64,000 bases of DNA. It comes from Natrinema sp031626495 (GTDB lineage Archaea; Halobacteriota; Halobacteria; Halobacteriales; Natrialbaceae). Of the stretch, positions 44,816-53,042 are shown one piece after another. Position 1 is the first letter of the stretch. The number at the start of each line of letters is the position of its first letter. The notes beneath the pieces were generated by a model. That model saw only the letters and a program-made list of their open reading frames with translations, did not search any database and was not told where the DNA came from. The stretch spans positions 248,001 to 312,000 of the forward strand of contig NZ_JAMQOJ010000008.1 in assembly GCF_031626495.1 (NCBI RefSeq), in the 5' to 3' direction. The translations under genes and the position numbers were made by a program.

Positions 44816-45025
44816 ATGGGAGAATACACAGACCGCCTCATGATACTGCTCATCGCCGTAGCGGGGCTCGGAACCCTTATTATCGCGTGGTTCGGCGGCT
44901 TCATCGTGGCCGGAACGGGCGGCTGGGTGGAGAACGTCGGCCTCGCCCTCCTCGTCTTGCTCTTCGTCGGCGTCCTCGTCGGCATCTGGCACGAGTTCAA
45001 TACCACCGATACGGAACAGCAGTGA
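44816..45025 (+). CDS. 69-residue two-pass membrane protein
   Basis: MGEYTDRLMILLIAVAGLGT opens the first hydrophobic helix (about 8-32) and VENVGLALLVLLFVGVLVGI the second (38-58), followed by an acidic tail. The composition is clean for a membrane protein and the ATG follows a short gap. No family is recognised. Confidence 0.7.
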   Translation: MGEYTDRLMILLIAVAGLGTLIIAWFGGFIVAGTGGWVENVGLALLVLLFVGVLVGIWHEFNTTDTEQQ

Positions 45026-45174
45026 GGCGACCACGCGCACCGCACGTTTTGCCCGTCCACAGTCGGGGACGCAGTGCCGGAATTCGAAAGGCTGCAGCCC
45101 GGACCGTTCGCCATACGATCGCCCTTGCAAGTCACCCCCGTACGTTTATTCCCGAACCGACGTTCCGTACCGAT

Positions 45175-45426
45175 ATGCCGTACAGAGGGCGATCGATCGG
45201 TGCGGGCCGGCACCGCCTGCGCGTTCACCAACGGATCGACACTCTGGAGTCCGAACTCGAGACGACGAAAGAGCACGTCCGACGGCTCGAGAACACGCTT
45301 CAGGCCGTCGTTCGGAACGCGGACGACGTATCAATCGGGGGCCCCTGTTCGTGTGGCGAGAGCTTCTTGTTCGTTCGCGACCGAGAACTGTACTGTCCCC
45401 AGTGCGGATATCAGCGAACGATATGA
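45175..45426 (+). CDS. Small coiled-coil zinc-ribbon protein
   Basis: An 83-residue protein. Residues 18-45 form a coiled coil (IDTLESELETTKEHVRRLEN), and the C-terminus has CSCGES at about 58 and YCPQCGYQ at about 74, a CxC...CxxC zinc ribbon. A TATA-like ACGTTTATT lies about 28 bases before the ATG. It may bind nucleic acid or a protein partner; function unknown. Confidence 0.75.
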   Translation: MPYRGRSIGAGRHRLRVHQRIDTLESELETTKEHVRRLENTLQAVVRNADDVSIGGPCSCGESFLFVRDRELYCPQCGYQRTI

Positions 45427-45730
45427 GCGGTTCTATCGCGTGCTCGAGACGGCCACAACGCACTGCGGCGGACGCGGTGTCCGTCTCGGAACACCAGCCA
45501 CCGGCCGTCGGATACACACTACCGATTCGAAGGAAGCAGTGACTGATCTTCAAAACACGAGTGATTGAAGCGGAGATACGTGTCCGAACGAACATATTAC
45601 GCCAATTTCAGACATGAGTCGTCACCTCTCGAACTCGACGGCCCACAAATGGTATACGTTAGACGGATCTAAACCGTGGCATGAGTAGTGTCGTCGACCG
45701 ACGCGTACTCGTCTCGGATGCCGACGAACC
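45427..45730. other. Intergenic region, nothing recognised
   Basis: These 304 bases show no reading frame with host composition and no repeats. They hold the promoter of the GDT1-like gene. Confidence 0.3.
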
Positions 45731-46426
45731 ATGACCGGCTGGCTCGAGCTACTGATTATCGCGTTCGTCCTCCAGCTTTCCGTGCTCCCCGGTGAGAAGG
45801 TCCAGTTCATCATCGCGGGGCTCTCGACTCGCTACAACCCGTGGATCGTGGTCGCCGCCGCGGGGAGTGCCTTCGCCGGGTGGACGGCCCTCGAGATTCT
45901 CTTCGGCGCGGCGATCAAGGGCGTGCTCGCGCCGGTCTACCTCGACGCGATCACGGCCGCGCTGTTCCTGATCTTCGCGGTGTTGCTCGTCAGATCCGCA
46001 CCGAACCGAAACGCGCGAGCTGTCGCGACCAACGGCGGCGTGCCGATGGCCGAGTCGGTCGACATCTCGATCCGCGGCTACGAGGTCCCGCCGTATCTCC
46101 GCGGGTTCGTCCCGATCTTTCTCCTGATGACCGCCGGCGAGTTCGGCGACAAAACACAGCTCGTTACCATCGGGCTCGCCGTCCAGTACGGTGCCCGCCC
46201 CGCTATCTGGGCCGGCGAAATGCTCGCGATCATCCCCGTGAGCATCGCGAACGCGCTTTTCTTCCATCACTTCTCCCACCGGTTCGACGCCCGGCTGGCC
46301 CACTTCGCCGGCGCAGGCCTGTTCCTGTTCTTCGGGCTCGATACGATCCTCCAGCTCCTGACCGGCTTCTCGGTGTGGGAGACGATCGTGGAGGGCATCT
46401 CCTCCGTGGTGCTGGCGCTTGTCTGA
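45731..46426 (+). CDS. GDT1/TMEM165 (UPF0016) cation-transporter-like protein
   Basis: A 231-residue membrane protein with six or seven helices arranged as two halves. The second half keeps the family signature EFGDKTQLVTIGLA (residue about 137). The first half reads VLPGEKVQFIIAG, where the usual ExGDKT has lost the first Glu and the Thr. GDT1 proteins move Ca2+, Mn2+ or H+; an altered first motif could change selectivity. This is the last host gene before the mobile region. Confidence 0.85.
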   Translation: MTGWLELLIIAFVLQLSVLPGEKVQFIIAGLSTRYNPWIVVAAAGSAFAGWTALEILFGAAIKGVLAPVYLDAITAALFLIFAVLLVRSAPNRNARAVATNGGVPMAESVDISIRGYEVPPYLRGFVPIFLLMTAGEFGDKTQLVTIGLAVQYGARPAIWAGEMLAIIPVSIANALFFHHFSHRFDARLAHFAGAGLFLFFGLDTILQLLTGFSVWETIVEGISSVVLALV

Positions 46427-46434
46427 GGCGCTCG

Positions 46435-46800
46435 AGTCACGTTATTGAGCATCACATCGCTCGATTCTTCCGACTTCGTGAGCGTCGGGATGTTCACCTT
46501 GTCCGGGAGATCGTCGTCGACGACATCGATCGACGCACAGTAATCGAGCAACTGCTTCAGGGACATCAACTGCCCTTTCAGCGTCGCGGGTGCGATGTCC
46601 TCGGCCTCTCGGGCAGCGCGGTACTCGTCGATGTCCCATCCAGAGAGGTCCGACATCGATTCGATGCCTTCCTCTTCGGCCCAGTGTACGAAGCGAGTGA
46701 GCCGGTTCTCGTAGCTCCGGATCGTCTTCGCAGTGTTCTCCTGCTTCCGTCGGGAGAGGAAGCGGTCGCGAGCCTCACGTGGGAAAAGATCCCGGCTCAC
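46435..46800 (-). pseudogene. Truncated tyrosine recombinase (N-terminal part)
   Basis: About 121 residues (MSRDLFPREARDRFLSRRKQ ... LTKSEESSDVMLN) form the SAM-like core-binding domain of a phage-type integrase. Similarity stops where the catalytic domain would begin; no Arg, HxxR or Tyr motif exists downstream. The frame then runs antisense into the GDT1-like gene, whose stop is eight bases away. The loss of the 3' part coincides with the boundary to host DNA. Its ATG overlaps the previous gene's stop (ATGA), so it was part of a three-gene operon. Confidence 0.85.
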
Positions 46801-47075
46801 GGCTGATCACCGTCCCTATTCGAGTCCCGACGATTCCCATCGAGGAGGTCGTTCATCTCCGTCATATCCGCGTGGATATGGTCGAAGACGTCCTCTGCCG
46901 CCTCGGCGAAATCGACCATCACATCGTCAGTGATCCCGACCTCGACGGTTTTGTTATCTCCAGCAAACCGGACGGCCTTGACATCCTCCGCAACGCCATA
47001 GACTTCCATCTCTCGGACGTACGGTATCGATTCGTCCGGTCCTGAACTACCGTCAGTACGAGTATCCTCACTCAT
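46797..47075 (-). CDS. 92-residue mobile-element protein of unknown function
   Basis: An acidic protein, MSEDTRTDGSSGPDESIPYV, with a central beta-rich segment (AVRFAGDNKTVEVGITDD) and a helical part (VDFAEAAEDVFDHIHADM). It overlaps its neighbours on both sides: eight bases with the coiled-coil gene upstream and four with the integrase stub downstream. This small ORF between a coil protein and an integrase is a recurring layout in haloarchaeal integrated elements. Possibly an excision or regulatory partner. Confidence 0.75.
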   Translation of the reverse strand: MSEDTRTDGSSGPDESIPYVREMEVYGVAEDVKAVRFAGDNKTVEVGITDDVMVDFAEAAEDVFDHIHADMTEMNDLLDGNRRDSNRDGDQP

Positions 47076-47385
47076 CACGACCACCTCCCCAGTTCTCCGG
47101 ACTGCCCCAGCGGAACTCGGGGCGATCGTCCTCGAGTTGGTCGCGCTCGAAGAGGCGATCGTGAATCCAGGTCTGCAGCGCGGGGCCGGACCGATCGTGC
47201 GGCGGATGGTCCGGACAGTGGTGGTCGTCGACGCGAGCCGAGAGATCGTCGAGACAGGCAATCATCTCGACCAGCGCCGCGTTCTGATATCGCGTCTCGA
47301 TGGCGATCGCCTCGAGGGCCTGGGTCTGTCGTTCGACCGCGTCGGCCTGCCGCTCGAGGGTATCCCACCGACCGACTGGAACATG
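47068..47385 (-). pseudogene. Coiled-coil element protein without a usable start
   Basis: The frame ending at 47068 is clearly coding: GRWDTLERQADAVERQTQAL is an amphipathic coil, followed by LVEMIACLDDLSARVDDHHC and HDRSGPALQTWIHDRLFERD. The only ATG near the expected start (47383-47385) lies in a different frame, and no ATG, GTG or TTG opens the coding frame before it enters the divergent gene. A one-base indel near 47375 or an unusual start would explain this. The downstream gene still overlaps it by eight bases. Confidence 0.55.
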
Positions 47386-47646
47386 GCCACTGAGGAAGCG
47401 TCGGACTGGTCGTGGACCGCTCCCGACGGCGAAGAGGTCGACGAGGATGCTCTCGAGAAAGACGACGTGAAACGGGTGGCGATGTGGACCAGCAATACCT
47501 GCGTCGACGAGGGGATGTCGCCGAACCAGGCGTCGACGTTCGTCCCGTTCAGCAACACGACCGTCTACAACTGGTTGGAGGATTACAACGAGGGCGACCG
47601 TGAGAAGCGCGACTGGGTTGAAAGCGTCGAACAGGTGATCGCATGA
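47383..47646 (+). CDS. 87-residue mobile-element protein of unknown function
   Basis: Starts MATEEASDWSWTAPDGEEVD, acidic, then DVKRVAMWTSNTCVDEGMS and FVPFSNTTVYNWLEDYNEG. The SNTTVYNWLEDYN stretch could be the recognition helix of an HTH, which would make it the element's regulator, divergent from the integrase operon. That is a weak inference. Confidence 0.65.
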   Translation: MATEEASDWSWTAPDGEEVDEDALEKDDVKRVAMWTSNTCVDEGMSPNQASTFVPFSNTTVYNWLEDYNEGDREKRDWVESVEQVIA

Positions 47647-47810
47647 CGGCGGCAGGATTCCAACCTTCCAACCTCCACCAACCCCCCCTTTAGGATGGTT
47701 CCAAGCCCATGGCACGCGCCGCTCCCTGACGGGAGCGACGCGACCGATGGGCGACCGGTTCGGGGTCGGCGGAGGAGTATATATATCGGCGCGCGACGCG
47801 CGTGGTCCGC

Positions 47811-48194
47811 GTGAACCGCTCGAAGCGAGCGAACCACTTTGGCACGGCCGTCGAGAAGCGGATGGCCGAGAAACGTCGGTTCTACCTCGAGCGGGCGAGC
47901 TGGCACGACGGGAGGTACGGGAACGGAACGCCGGTCGAAATCAAATCGACGATGCACGAGCACGCTGACGGCCAGCCCGGAAACTGGAAGGTCTATCGAG
48001 AGTACCACGAGAAACTCCGGCGGCACGACGGCTGGTACTGCTTCGTTGTCTACCGACCACATGGGCGATCGGGATTGACGATCCTCCAGGACAAGATGGT
48101 CCGCTCGAGCGATCTCCCGCTGCTCCGATGGCACGGCGGCGGCGACCATCGAGGAACTCAACAAGCGAAAGTTTCGATCGATACTATCTTTTGA
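47811..48194 (+). CDS. PD-(D/E)XK nuclease-like haloarchaeal provirus protein
   Basis: A 127-residue protein. E15, D33 (SWHDGRYGNG) and E43-x-K45 (TPVEIKS) match a PD-(D/E)XK nuclease core, and VYREYHEKLRRHDGWYCFVV a helix-strand after it. The family occurs in many haloarchaeal proviruses and plasmids. The GTG at 47811 is taken as start because a TATATATA element is centred about 30 bases upstream and homologues begin with NRSKRA. It may process element DNA, like a Holliday resolvase. Confidence 0.75.
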   Translation: MNRSKRANHFGTAVEKRMAEKRRFYLERASWHDGRYGNGTPVEIKSTMHEHADGQPGNWKVYREYHEKLRRHDGWYCFVVYRPHGRSGLTILQDKMVRSSDLPLLRWHGGGDHRGTQQAKVSIDTIF

Positions 48195-48661
48195 CAGAAT
48201 GGGGTGGATGACCTCCGGATGGGGGAAGGGAAAGAGAGCCGGAGGCAGTTTGTTGTTTTTGGATATTACTATTGATTGTTGTGGATAATTTCATATAGCC
48301 AATAATGTTATGCCGACATGATTCGAAGAGCGAGATGGCGAGGTGCGAATTCCGTCGACTACCGACGGACCCTCGCCACCCTGGGATCGTTCCGACGTGA
48401 AGCCAATAGCCATATTGTCTCACTCGGTCCCAGACCCATCCGGTCATCAGATCACCTTCGGATGGGGGGCTCAGACGCCGGCCCCCAGCCGGCGTTTCTC
48501 GAGCAGGAGGAGAAGGTGAGGGATGACGTATGTACGGGGTGGACGGTCAGTACTTATTGAATAGTTCGCTGGAGTGACGAACTGTATTTTGCTAAATAGA
48601 TGTCTGACACGTGTTCGACAATTTCCGAATTTTCTTATAGGAGAGTATTGCACGCCATGTC
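48195..48661. other. Gene-free stretch with direct repeats and a second stem
   Basis: Apart from the terminator, an imperfect 19-base direct repeat (core CGGATGGGGG) occurs at 48207-48225 and 48450-48468. A perfect eight-base stem ACGCCGGC/GCCGGCGT with loop CCCCA lies at 48475-48495, followed by TTTCTC. No reading frame looks real. GC content falls across this region toward the AT-richer island. Confidence 0.45.
48212..48260 (+). terminator. Hairpin and T-rich tract after the nuclease gene
   Basis: CCTCCGG (48212-48218) pairs with CCGGAGG (48239-48245) around a purine-rich loop, then TTTGTTGTTTTT follows. It begins 17 bases after the stop of the nuclease-like gene. Confidence 0.6.
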
Positions 48662-48949
48662 ATGGAAGATGGGGGACCAATGAGCCTTCGAGTGGTTCGC
48701 AAAGTCGCTGACCGAGAGGAAGTAGACCCAGTCGAACTGACTCCACCGCTTCACTCAGTAATTGACACAGAGGCGCTCGACTCCTTGTTCGAATCTACTA
48801 ACCGTAGCGATAGAACAGGTAGTGAACTAGAGTTTAGATATAATGGATATACGGTTCATGTCGATAGTGGTGGCGGTGTGCAGGTAGTCGATTCGAAGGA
48901 CTCTTCGGAGACAGTTCGGCATTCGCCGACAGAGTCGCTCTCAGAGTAG
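48662..48949 (+). CDS. HalOD1 output-domain protein (island copy 1)
   Basis: A 95-residue protein: LRVVRKVADREEVDPVEL, LHSVIDTEALDSLFES and LEFRYNGYTVHVDSGGGVQV give the full HalOD1 pattern, with a short Ser/Glu tail. A TATA-like TCTTATAG 28 bases before the ATG supports a leaderless start. AT-richer codons than the host copy at 35800. It may bind a ligand or partner protein in a signal route. Confidence 0.8.
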   Translation: MEDGGPMSLRVVRKVADREEVDPVELTPPLHSVIDTEALDSLFESTNRSDRTGSELEFRYNGYTVHVDSGGGVQVVDSKDSSETVRHSPTESLSE

Positions 48950-49194
48950 CCTTCATTCTCGATTAGAAGACGAACTCCCCTTAGCGATAAGTGCAGGATA
49001 TATACATATTATTCAGTCTGTCGGATTTCTATCCTGATCACTTAATTCGATGAACGATTTAGACCCACACCGACAAGACGACCTGTTACTATCACGGGTG
49101 AGTTTTCCGCTTGGCAACCGGAGGGCAGGATACACAGCCCCACAATTAGAACATTGTACTGTCACTTTCTTCCGTCGCAGGTTGGTCGCTCATC

Positions 49195-49401
49195 TTAGTC
49201 GGACATCGAATCTCCAGCGACCTCTTTTATCTTTTCAATGTCAAGGTTCTGGAGAGAGATGTCCTCACCAATTACAAATTCAGATACCTCTCCACACTCA
49301 TAGCACTCAAGTACCATTTCCGTTTGATGAGCAAGCAGAGACACCCCCTCTCTCTCATCACATACTGGGCACGCGAGCCAGTTGCGAAACTCGTACCCCA
49401 T
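49195..49401 (-). CDS. 68-residue zinc-ribbon protein
   Basis: MGYEFRNWLACPVCDEREGV has CPVC at 11-14 and CYECG at 33-37, forming a zinc ribbon, followed by EFVIGEDISLQNLDIEKIKE. It is an AT-rich orphan. Unknown role; C4 ribbons of this type often bind DNA or RNA in mobile elements. Confidence 0.7.
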   Translation of the reverse strand: MGYEFRNWLACPVCDEREGVSLLAHQTEMVLECYECGEVSEFVIGEDISLQNLDIEKIKEVAGDSMSD

Positions 49402-49739
49402 ATAGGTACTGAGTGCGATGGTCGTCTATAGAACTTTCGGCAAGGGTGTGATGAAGTGAGTGAATAGAAGCCCCGAATAGATCCTGTAAATACAGAGTAA
49501 TTAGGATTTGTTTATCTACCACTGTCTTCCTATGTTCTGGTCAAGAAGCAGGTATACTGATCGACTACTTCAGCGCGAGTTGCTCGGAAGAACTCCACAG
49601 CGAAGGATAATTAGTCCTCCTTCTTCATGGTCTCCTCCTCCTCCCTCTCATTTTCTATCTCTCGAAGAAATACGCAGGCGATAATCCACTATCAGTGTCA
49701 GGCACTACCCCCATAGCTATCCGGCGAGAAACGACAGCC
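49402..49739. other. Intergenic region with pyrimidine tract
   Basis: No gene is supported. A long pyrimidine-rich run (about 49615-49670, CTCC/TTC repeats) precedes the regulator gene by about 70 bases. Function unknown. Confidence 0.3.
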
Positions 49740-50219
49740 ATGGCTCAGGAAGTGCTCGATGATACCGATCTCGGAATCATCTATATGCTCCAGCAAAACG
49801 CACGCGAAATACCCACATCTGACATCGCAGACGAAGTCGGCGTCTCAGCAGGCACAGTCCGAAATCGAATTCAAAGACTCGAAGACCGGAATATCATTAA
49901 AGGATATGTCCCGGAAATCGACTACGAAAACGCTGGATTCGAACTCCACGTCCTCTTTACCTGTACGACAGAAACACAGCCAAGCGACGAATTCGTCGAA
50001 GAAATCCTCGAACAGCACGGTGTCGTAACTGTGCGTAAACTCCTTGCTGGCGATCAAAACCTCCACGTTGAAGCAATCGGAACTGGTACCAAAGACGTCT
50101 CTGAAATAGCGAACAATTTACAAGAATGTGGACTCGACATTAATCGCTCAGAAGTTCTCGAGCAAGAATTTGTTCAGCCATTCAATCACTTCGGAAAGCG
50201 AATCACTGATGATGAATAA
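49740..50219 (+). CDS. AsnC/Lrp-like HTH regulator
   Basis: A 159-residue protein. MAQEVLDDTDLGIIYMLQQN and TSDIADEVGVSAGTVRNRIQ RLEDRNIIKGY are the classic AsnC HTH. The C-terminal half (LHVLFTCTTETQPSDEFVEE, VTVRKLLAGDQNLHVEAIGT) is a RAM-like ligand domain. The start MAQEV was preferred over 15 codons upstream. It lies between two HalOD1 genes and may regulate them. Confidence 0.85.
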   Translation: MAQEVLDDTDLGIIYMLQQNAREIPTSDIADEVGVSAGTVRNRIQRLEDRNIIKGYVPEIDYENAGFELHVLFTCTTETQPSDEFVEEILEQHGVVTVRKLLAGDQNLHVEAIGTGTKDVSEIANNLQECGLDINRSEVLEQEFVQPFNHFGKRITDDE

Positions 50220-50346
50220 CCTCCTTCAGTCATTTCTTCGCTAATCATTTCCAGCTTTCCTTCGAAATCAGTAGAAATGACGGTTACAGAACGGCCGATA
50301 CCGGAATGTTTGACCATTCTTATGAATAGCGGGCTCTTGGTATACG

Positions 50347-50580
50347 ATGATGTTGTCACCACCAGAACGCCAAGCCGATAGCACATATATTCAGGTTCTG
50401 GAACGGATAGCCGAAAAGGAAGGAGAAGATTCGCTTGAGTTACCACCACTCCGCAATACAATTGATCCAGAAGCACTAGACAATCTCTTCCAGTCCTCAC
50501 TAGACGACGGAGAAGTCGTATTCAGTTATCACGGGTATCAGGTCACCGTTACTGCAGACGGCCAAATCACTATCGAGTAA
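50347..50580 (+). CDS. HalOD1 output-domain protein (island copy 2)
   Basis: A 77-residue protein with the minimal HalOD1 domain: YIQVLERIAEKEGEDSLEL, LRNTIDPEALDNLFQS and VVFSYHGYQVTVTADGQI. A TATA-like TTCTTATG about 28 bases before the ATG supports the start. Together with copy 1 and the AsnC-like gene it forms a small sensory group. Confidence 0.8.
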   Translation: MMLSPPERQADSTYIQVLERIAEKEGEDSLELPPLRNTIDPEALDNLFQSSLDDGEVVFSYHGYQVTVTADGQITIE

Positions 50581-50651
50581 CAACCATCGCTGGGGTATCA
50601 CATCACCAGATTAACTCGATCCAAGGGTATTGGGAGTCGGACTGTTAGCAT

Positions 50652-50792
50652 ATGACAGAGTTGAGTGAATATATTCAGTGTGCGGCATGCGGATTCGTTC
50701 TTCGGTCTGTTAGTGTCACTGATCCGATCCCGAGCAATTGGGATTCCTGTCCTGATTGTGGCGGTGCTGACTTCAGTTTCATTGATGACTAA
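50652..50792 (+). CDS. 46-residue zinc-ribbon protein
   Basis: MTELSEYIQCAACGFVLRSV gives CAAC at 10-13, and WDSCPDCGGADF gives CPDC at 33-36. The spacing is that of small rubredoxin-like ribbons. It follows the HalOD1 gene by 71 bases on the same strand. Unknown function. Confidence 0.65.
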   Translation: MTELSEYIQCAACGFVLRSVSVTDPIPSNWDSCPDCGGADFSFIDD

Positions 50793-51463
50793 CCGGTTGG
50801 GCAGTGAAGGAGAGCAACACGCCTAACTCACTTACGTACTGATCGACGTTGATGCAGTGGTTGTCCTAGAATTCGATGAAAGGCGGACAGGAGATCGTGA
50901 ACCAGCGGTAAGTACAGGGAAAGGAAGTATCGTGACGACTGCCTTTCCTTCACCTCAGACTCGACTGACTTTGGTGTTCAATATCCAGCTGTAATGAGTG
51001 GCCGATTCTGGCAAATTGAGGGCAGGGATTAGAACAATGTGCCCCCTTATCCGACTGGGGACCCTGACTATAGAGGCGGCTACCGGATCTTTGGCCCAAC
51101 CACAATCCGGTAGTCCGCATCCTTTCAGTATCCCTCCCACGATCAGTCCCGATACCGCATGATCGGACGAATTGGGATATTCCGTACGTGTTTGCTGACC
51201 GAGCCGCCCCCTTATACGGCTGGATTCCGTGGATGAATCTGTGGGAGTGTAAGCCGGGGTTGGGACGGTGATACAGCTCCCACACTGAGTTCGGAATAAC
51301 ATTTCGTTCAGTACCACTTGATGAGTGATCGACCCCACCGTCGGCACGAACTTCTCGATCGGCGAGTGCCCGACGAACGTCTGGATCGGTCGCTTGATGG
51401 GCCGGATGGGCGATGGGCGTCCGGCTCTCGACATCGTAAAGCCGACTCGCCCGGACGAACGCG
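50793..51463. other. Gene-free region with long stems
   Basis: No reading frame has haloarchaeal composition. The core 51076-51285 holds two long stems described separately. A ten-base sequence GCCCCCTTAT occurs at 51041 and 51206. The region directly precedes the 3' end of the DUF7563-like gene. Confidence 0.4.
51076..51285. ncRNA. Candidate structured RNA (strand unresolved)
   Basis: CTACCGGAT (51080-51088) pairs with ATCCGGTAG (51105-51113), and with GCGG/CCGC outside plus one bulge the stem reaches 51076-51118. TGTGGGAG (51240-51247) pairs with CTCCCACA (51277-51284). CTTAT motifs at 51046 and 51211 could be TATA-like. No known RNA family is recognised; it may instead be protein-binding DNA. 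Confidence 0.3.
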
Positions 51464-51730
51464 CTACGCATCGGCTTCACCCCCGTGGCGGCCAAGCGAC
51501 GTTTCTGGATCGGGGATCGCCACGTCGACGCCAGCAGCGGAGCCGCGGCTCAGTCGCGCGTAGGTATCGCAGTCACCACAGCGGTGGGCTTGATCGTCGT
51601 CGTCGCCGAAGACGCGACGGAACCGGTCGGTGACGTGAGCTCCGCAGTGGCAACAGGTCGAGTTGTCGACCGACGGCCACGGGGCGACCGTCACGCCGAC
51701 CACCCCCTGTTTAGAACGTATCGAGAACAA
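51464..51730 (-). CDS. DUF7563-like zinc-finger protein of mobile elements
   Basis: Up to 88 residues. TCCHCGAHVTDRFRRVFGDD and HRCGDCDTYARL form a C4 zinc ribbon, and GSAAGVDVAIPDPETSLGR ends it, a combination seen in many haloarchaeal proviruses and plasmids. The start is uncertain (ATG at 51730 or a GTG 11-13 codons later). Its 5' end lies 30 bases left of attL of the tRNA-Trp element, so it belongs to the flanking segment or to an earlier integration. Confidence 0.75.
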   Translation of the reverse strand: MFSIRSKQGVVGVTVAPWPSVDNSTCCHCGAHVTDRFRRVFGDDDDQAHRCGDCDTYARLSRGSAAGVDVAIPDPETSLGRHGGEADA

Positions 51731-51759
51731 TAGAGAAGCCGCTCAGCGGTTTTATTTCA

Positions 51760-51779
51760 AATGGGGTCGGAGGGATTTG
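51760..51779. repeat. attL: partial copy of the tRNA-Trp 3' end
   Basis: The 20 bases AATGGGGTCGGAGGGATTTG are identical to 57024-57043, which covers the 3' end of tRNA-Trp (acceptor strand and T arm). After it the two copies diverge. It is the duplicated attachment core left by integration. Confidence 0.9.
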
Positions 51780-51866
51780 CCCCCGCCGCTCCAGGCCGCT
51801 CCACCGACACAGGGAGCGCCCTTGCGCGGAGGCCACCTCGATATGCCGGTGCGCCAAGAGGAACTA

Positions 51867-52892
51867 ATGACTTCATCAAGCCCACGGATCACACCGGCAG
51901 ACGCACTGGAAGACTTCAACGCAGAACGCAAACCCGAGGTCAGCGCCTCAACGTTCCGTAACTACCAGTATCCACTGAGACAATTCATCTCGTTCTGCAA
52001 CGACAACGAGATAGAATACATCAACGACATAACCGCCTACGACCTCAAGAAGTTCAAAATTCAGCGGCAAAACTCCGGTATCAAGAAGAAGACGCTACAG
52101 AACAATCTCTCCTCGCTTCGCGTGTTCATCCGGTGGTGCGAAAACGCCGGGCTGGTCGAAACCCACATGCACGAGAAGATCGAGGACCCAGACCTCACAC
52201 GAGAAGACGAAGTAAGCGACGTTAGCCTCCCCCGCGACCGCACCAAAGAAATACTCGGGTACCTGCGGAAGTACGAATATGCGACGCTCCGGCACACCCT
52301 GTTCGCGTTCATCTGGCACACGGGGACACGCATGGGAACCGTCCGAGCGATCGACCTAACGGACTACCACCCACGGCACCAGTACATCGAGATCCACCAC
52401 CGGCCAGAGACAGAAACACCTCTCAAAAACAAGAAGGACGGCGAGCGCCAGATCACTTTGCTCGACGGAATGTGCGATCTTCTCGACGACTACATTGACG
52501 CACAGCGCCACGACACGACCGACGAATACGGGCGGGAGCCGCTGTTCACCACCCGACAAGGGCGGATCAGCACGACAACGATTCGGAAGAACATGTACGG
52601 GGTCACCCGACCGTGCTATATCGGGAAGGAGTGCCCGCACGGTCGCGAAGAGACTGAGTGCGACGCCTACCGCTATCCCAAAGCCGGGGGTTGCCCGTCC
52701 TCAGTTAGCCCACACCCAATGCGGCGCTCTGCAATCACCGAGCACCTGAACACGGGTATGCGGAAAGAACATGTCTCCGAGCGAGCGAACGTCTCTGTCG
52801 ATATACTCGATCGTCACTACGACGTTCGGACGGACGCTGAGAAGCGCATGAATAGGCTCGACGATGTTCAAAATCTCGACGATGAGGTCTAA
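51867..52892 (+). CDS. Tyrosine recombinase (integrase) of the tRNA-Trp element
   Basis: A 341-residue integrase. SAM-like domain at 8-100; catalytic residues R155 (WHTGTRMG), H283-x-x-R286 (HPMRRSAI), H317 and nucleophile Y318 (DRHYDV). An insertion at 250-276 has Cys residues (KECPHGREETEC, GGCPSS) that may bind zinc, as in other haloarchaeal integrases. The start MTSSSPRITP has AGGA a few bases upstream; an in-frame ATG eight codons earlier is possible. It should catalyse integration at the 20-bp core in tRNA-Trp. Confidence 0.93.
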   Translation: MTSSSPRITPADALEDFNAERKPEVSASTFRNYQYPLRQFISFCNDNEIEYINDITAYDLKKFKIQRQNSGIKKKTLQNNLSSLRVFIRWCENAGLVETHMHEKIEDPDLTREDEVSDVSLPRDRTKEILGYLRKYEYATLRHTLFAFIWHTGTRMGTVRAIDLTDYHPRHQYIEIHHRPETETPLKNKKDGERQITLLDGMCDLLDDYIDAQRHDTTDEYGREPLFTTRQGRISTTTIRKNMYGVTRPCYIGKECPHGREETECDAYRYPKAGGCPSSVSPHPMRRSAITEHLNTGMRKEHVSERANVSVDILDRHYDVRTDAEKRMNRLDDVQNLDDEV

Positions 52893-53042
52893 AACGGTCC
52901 TCAGGTAACAGCAAGAGGACGGACACCGAATTACTTCTATTATTTCTGAGGTCCACTTGGATTAGCCGTTCGGCGCAACTCAGGTCGAGTAATAACGAGA
53001 AGCCCCCGACCCCGATCTCCCCATCCACACCCGATCTCACAC

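Noticed and set aside
50950..51495. Two overlapping minus-strand frames of 159-181 codons
   Set aside because: Ser/Arg/Pro-rich with no domain; the underlying DNA is dominated by stems, so structure rather than coding was favoured.
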